Shown piece after piece: positions 62,358 through 64,000 of a DNA stretch of 64,000 nucleotides. The notes beneath the pieces were generated by a model. That model saw only the letters and a list, made by a program, of their open reading frames with translations, did not search any database and was not told the origin of the DNA. Both the position numbers and the translations under genes were made by a program. The DNA is from Archilochus colubris (taxonomy: Eukaryota > Chordata > Aves > Apodiformes > Trochilidae): positions 3,969,676 through 4,033,675 of the forward strand of contig CM041104.1 in NCBI GenBank assembly GCA_023079485.1, given 5' to 3'. Every line of letters begins with the position of its first letter. Position 1 is the stretch's first letter.

Positions 62358-62379
62358 TGTCTGTCTGTCTGTCTGTCTG
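62358..62379. repeat. (TGTC)5 microsatellite
   Basis: Five and a half perfect TGTC units, about 150 bp from the end of the CATCC array. Confidence 0.95.
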
Positions 62380-64000
62380 GTAGCCCTTTGTCTCTGCATC
62401 CTATGCAACACCACTGGATCTTATTACCCAAGCTAGGTGGGTTCTTGCTTGGCTGAGCCAAGCTCAAAAAGTAATTTTTCTTTTTGCAACAGCCGATTAG
62501 AAATTCATTTATTTTCACATTAGACATTTGACCAACATCTCCCTCCCCCCAACAAACCAATTGCCCCCAACTTCAGCAATTTAGCTCTATTTGTATAGTC
62601 TGCATAATGGAGACAGTGAGCCTGTTAGAAAAATGTGGCCCAGGGCAAAAATTAAATGCAGAATCATGTATCAGAAATGAGATGTATTTACTATTGTTTT
62701 TGAAAATTAATGGTGCATTTTTGGTTTTTATAATGTAATTTAATGATGCAATTCATCTAATAAAAAAACACATTTTAACTCAGTCATACAGACCTACTGG
62801 GGCAGGACAAAATATACCTTTCAGATGTAAGGTTTTTAGAAAATGCTTCGGGCTCTTTTTTTGAGTGCAAGAAAGAGAAACTCTTTGCGTGCTTTGGCTA
62901 ACAGCTGGGATATCAGCAGGAGTCCAATAAAAAGGACATTTTTCTTTCTAAATATTGGTGTTTGTGCAGCATACAATAATATTATAAATGCAGCAGTGGG
63001 TTTGAAGTACAATGCTGTGGCAGATTACAGAATGCCATATGGTGCTGGCATGTTAAACTGATACAGATTGAGCATGAACTGTAACTTTAAATGCTGGGGA
63101 CCAGCAACTGCACTCAACTGGAATAAATATCCTATACAGTGTCAATGTACAGAGCTGTCATGTACAGCAGGGAAAAGCAAAGTGTGTCAAAATAATATGA
63201 AGTGATTGAAGAAAAGCCCACAGAAGTCAGTGCTGAGCACATGTTCCTTCTGGAGAACAGCTCTGAGTGGGCTGGGAGAAAGTTCTTCCAAACTTTCTCA
63301 GAGAAATTTAGCTCCAACAAGTCCAGGAGCAAGGGCAGGAGGTAGCCCTGGGCTCCCCAGCAGTCTTTCAGTGGGTGCTGATTGACTGCAAAGCACAGGT
63401 TCTGCTCCACCTCTGTCATAGGGAAGCCCATGTGCTTCTCTTTTAGTGTCTAGAACATAAAAAACCCTCTTTTGAATAATAATTTTTGTGTGCTTTGCAA
63501 AGTTCTTGTGTCACATATGCTCTTGTGAAGTGAACACAGGCAGATTTGGCACAGATTTTAAACACCCCTGAAAGTGCTTTTCTATAATAGAGGTAAGACA
63601 GGCTAAAAGGGTGCTACCTGCTCCCTCTAGTGCTGCTGGCTCCAATGGGATATGGGTGATGCTGAAAATGGACCTAACCTGGACACAAAAAGGTGAGTTT
63701 TTGCCTTTAGGCACTGAGCTGGAGATGGGAGGAGTGCAGAGGGTGGAGACTGCCTTCTTCAGCAGGAACATACCCTTGTGTTTTACTTTACCTGAACACA
63801 ATCATTCCCACTGACTTTTTAAAGGTGCCCCTGGAAAATACATTCCATAGATTCCATTTCCAGCTTTAATATGAGCTCTCATCTGCTTTTGCAAAACCTT
63901 TTATGGACAAAACTTGAAGTTGTAGCTAGATTACAGCATCTAATATTGTTTTAACATAACCTCCTTCCTATGGATATTAAAATTATACATTTACCAGGAA
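62380..64000. other. intergenic sequence to window end
   Basis: No gene is supported. The part at about 62480-62790 is AT-rich, with words such as CCGATTAGAAATTCATTTATT and AATTTAATGATGCAATTC, and may be a regulatory block. The rest is mixed sequence without recognised repeats. No exon of a flanking gene such as YWHAB is seen before the window ends. Confidence 0.6.

Noticed and set aside
2066..64000. Exons of YWHAB, expected upstream of RIMS4 from mammalian gene order
   Set aside because: None of the highly conserved 14-3-3 motifs appears in any frame; the gene must lie beyond the window.
1..64000. tRNA, rRNA or snRNA genes
   Set aside because: No A/B box pairs, cloverleaf-forming segments or conserved rRNA/snRNA words were noticed; a covariance-model scan would be needed to be certain.

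Overview
This is vertebrate nuclear DNA, and almost certainly avian. It has long non-coding stretches, few CpGs outside a handful of clusters, and several copies of the chicken-repeat-1 (CR1) LINE, one of which ends in the diagnostic (ATTCTATG)n tail. It also has an ERVL-type LTR of the kind common in birds. The order of bird cannot be settled by reading alone. No bacterial, plasmid or phage features, CRISPR array, rRNA or tRNA gene were seen.

One protein-coding gene is supported. At the left edge, on the minus strand, is the first coding exon of RIMS4 (gamma-RIM, regulating synaptic membrane exocytosis 4), inside a CpG island of about 0.5 kb with Sp1-like sites and a CCAAT box. The gene runs leftward, so positions 1-1544 are the start of its intron 1 and the remaining exons lie outside the window. 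Everything from about 2.1 kb to 64 kb lies upstream of RIMS4 and reads as a gene desert. In mammals the next gene on this side is YWHAB; no exon of it is visible here.

The desert holds four main kinds of material. First, minus-strand CR1 tails at 25.7-26.2 kb and 59.2-59.4 kb. Second, a rearranged block at 45.2-47.2 kb: a CR1 whose upstream part is inverted against its own 3' part, followed by a minisatellite of 98-bp units. Third, a probable solitary ERVL-type LTR at about 49.1-49.8 kb. Fourth, microsatellites, notably (TCTCC)16 at 17.3 kb and (CATCC)14 at 62.1 kb. Several AT-rich blocks and two isolated CpG clusters (about 24.0-24.75 kb and 34.23-34.45 kb) are candidate distal regulatory elements, judged by composition only.

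The most unusual observation is at 45.2-46.5 kb. The two opposed CR1 parts are nearly contiguous on the CR1 consensus, as expected of twin-primed retrotransposition. The left junction carries a 31-bp sequence that is repeated exactly, in inverted orientation, 2.8 kb away, next to a perfect 8-bp hairpin. This looks like templated repair. I found no convincing new multi-gene system.
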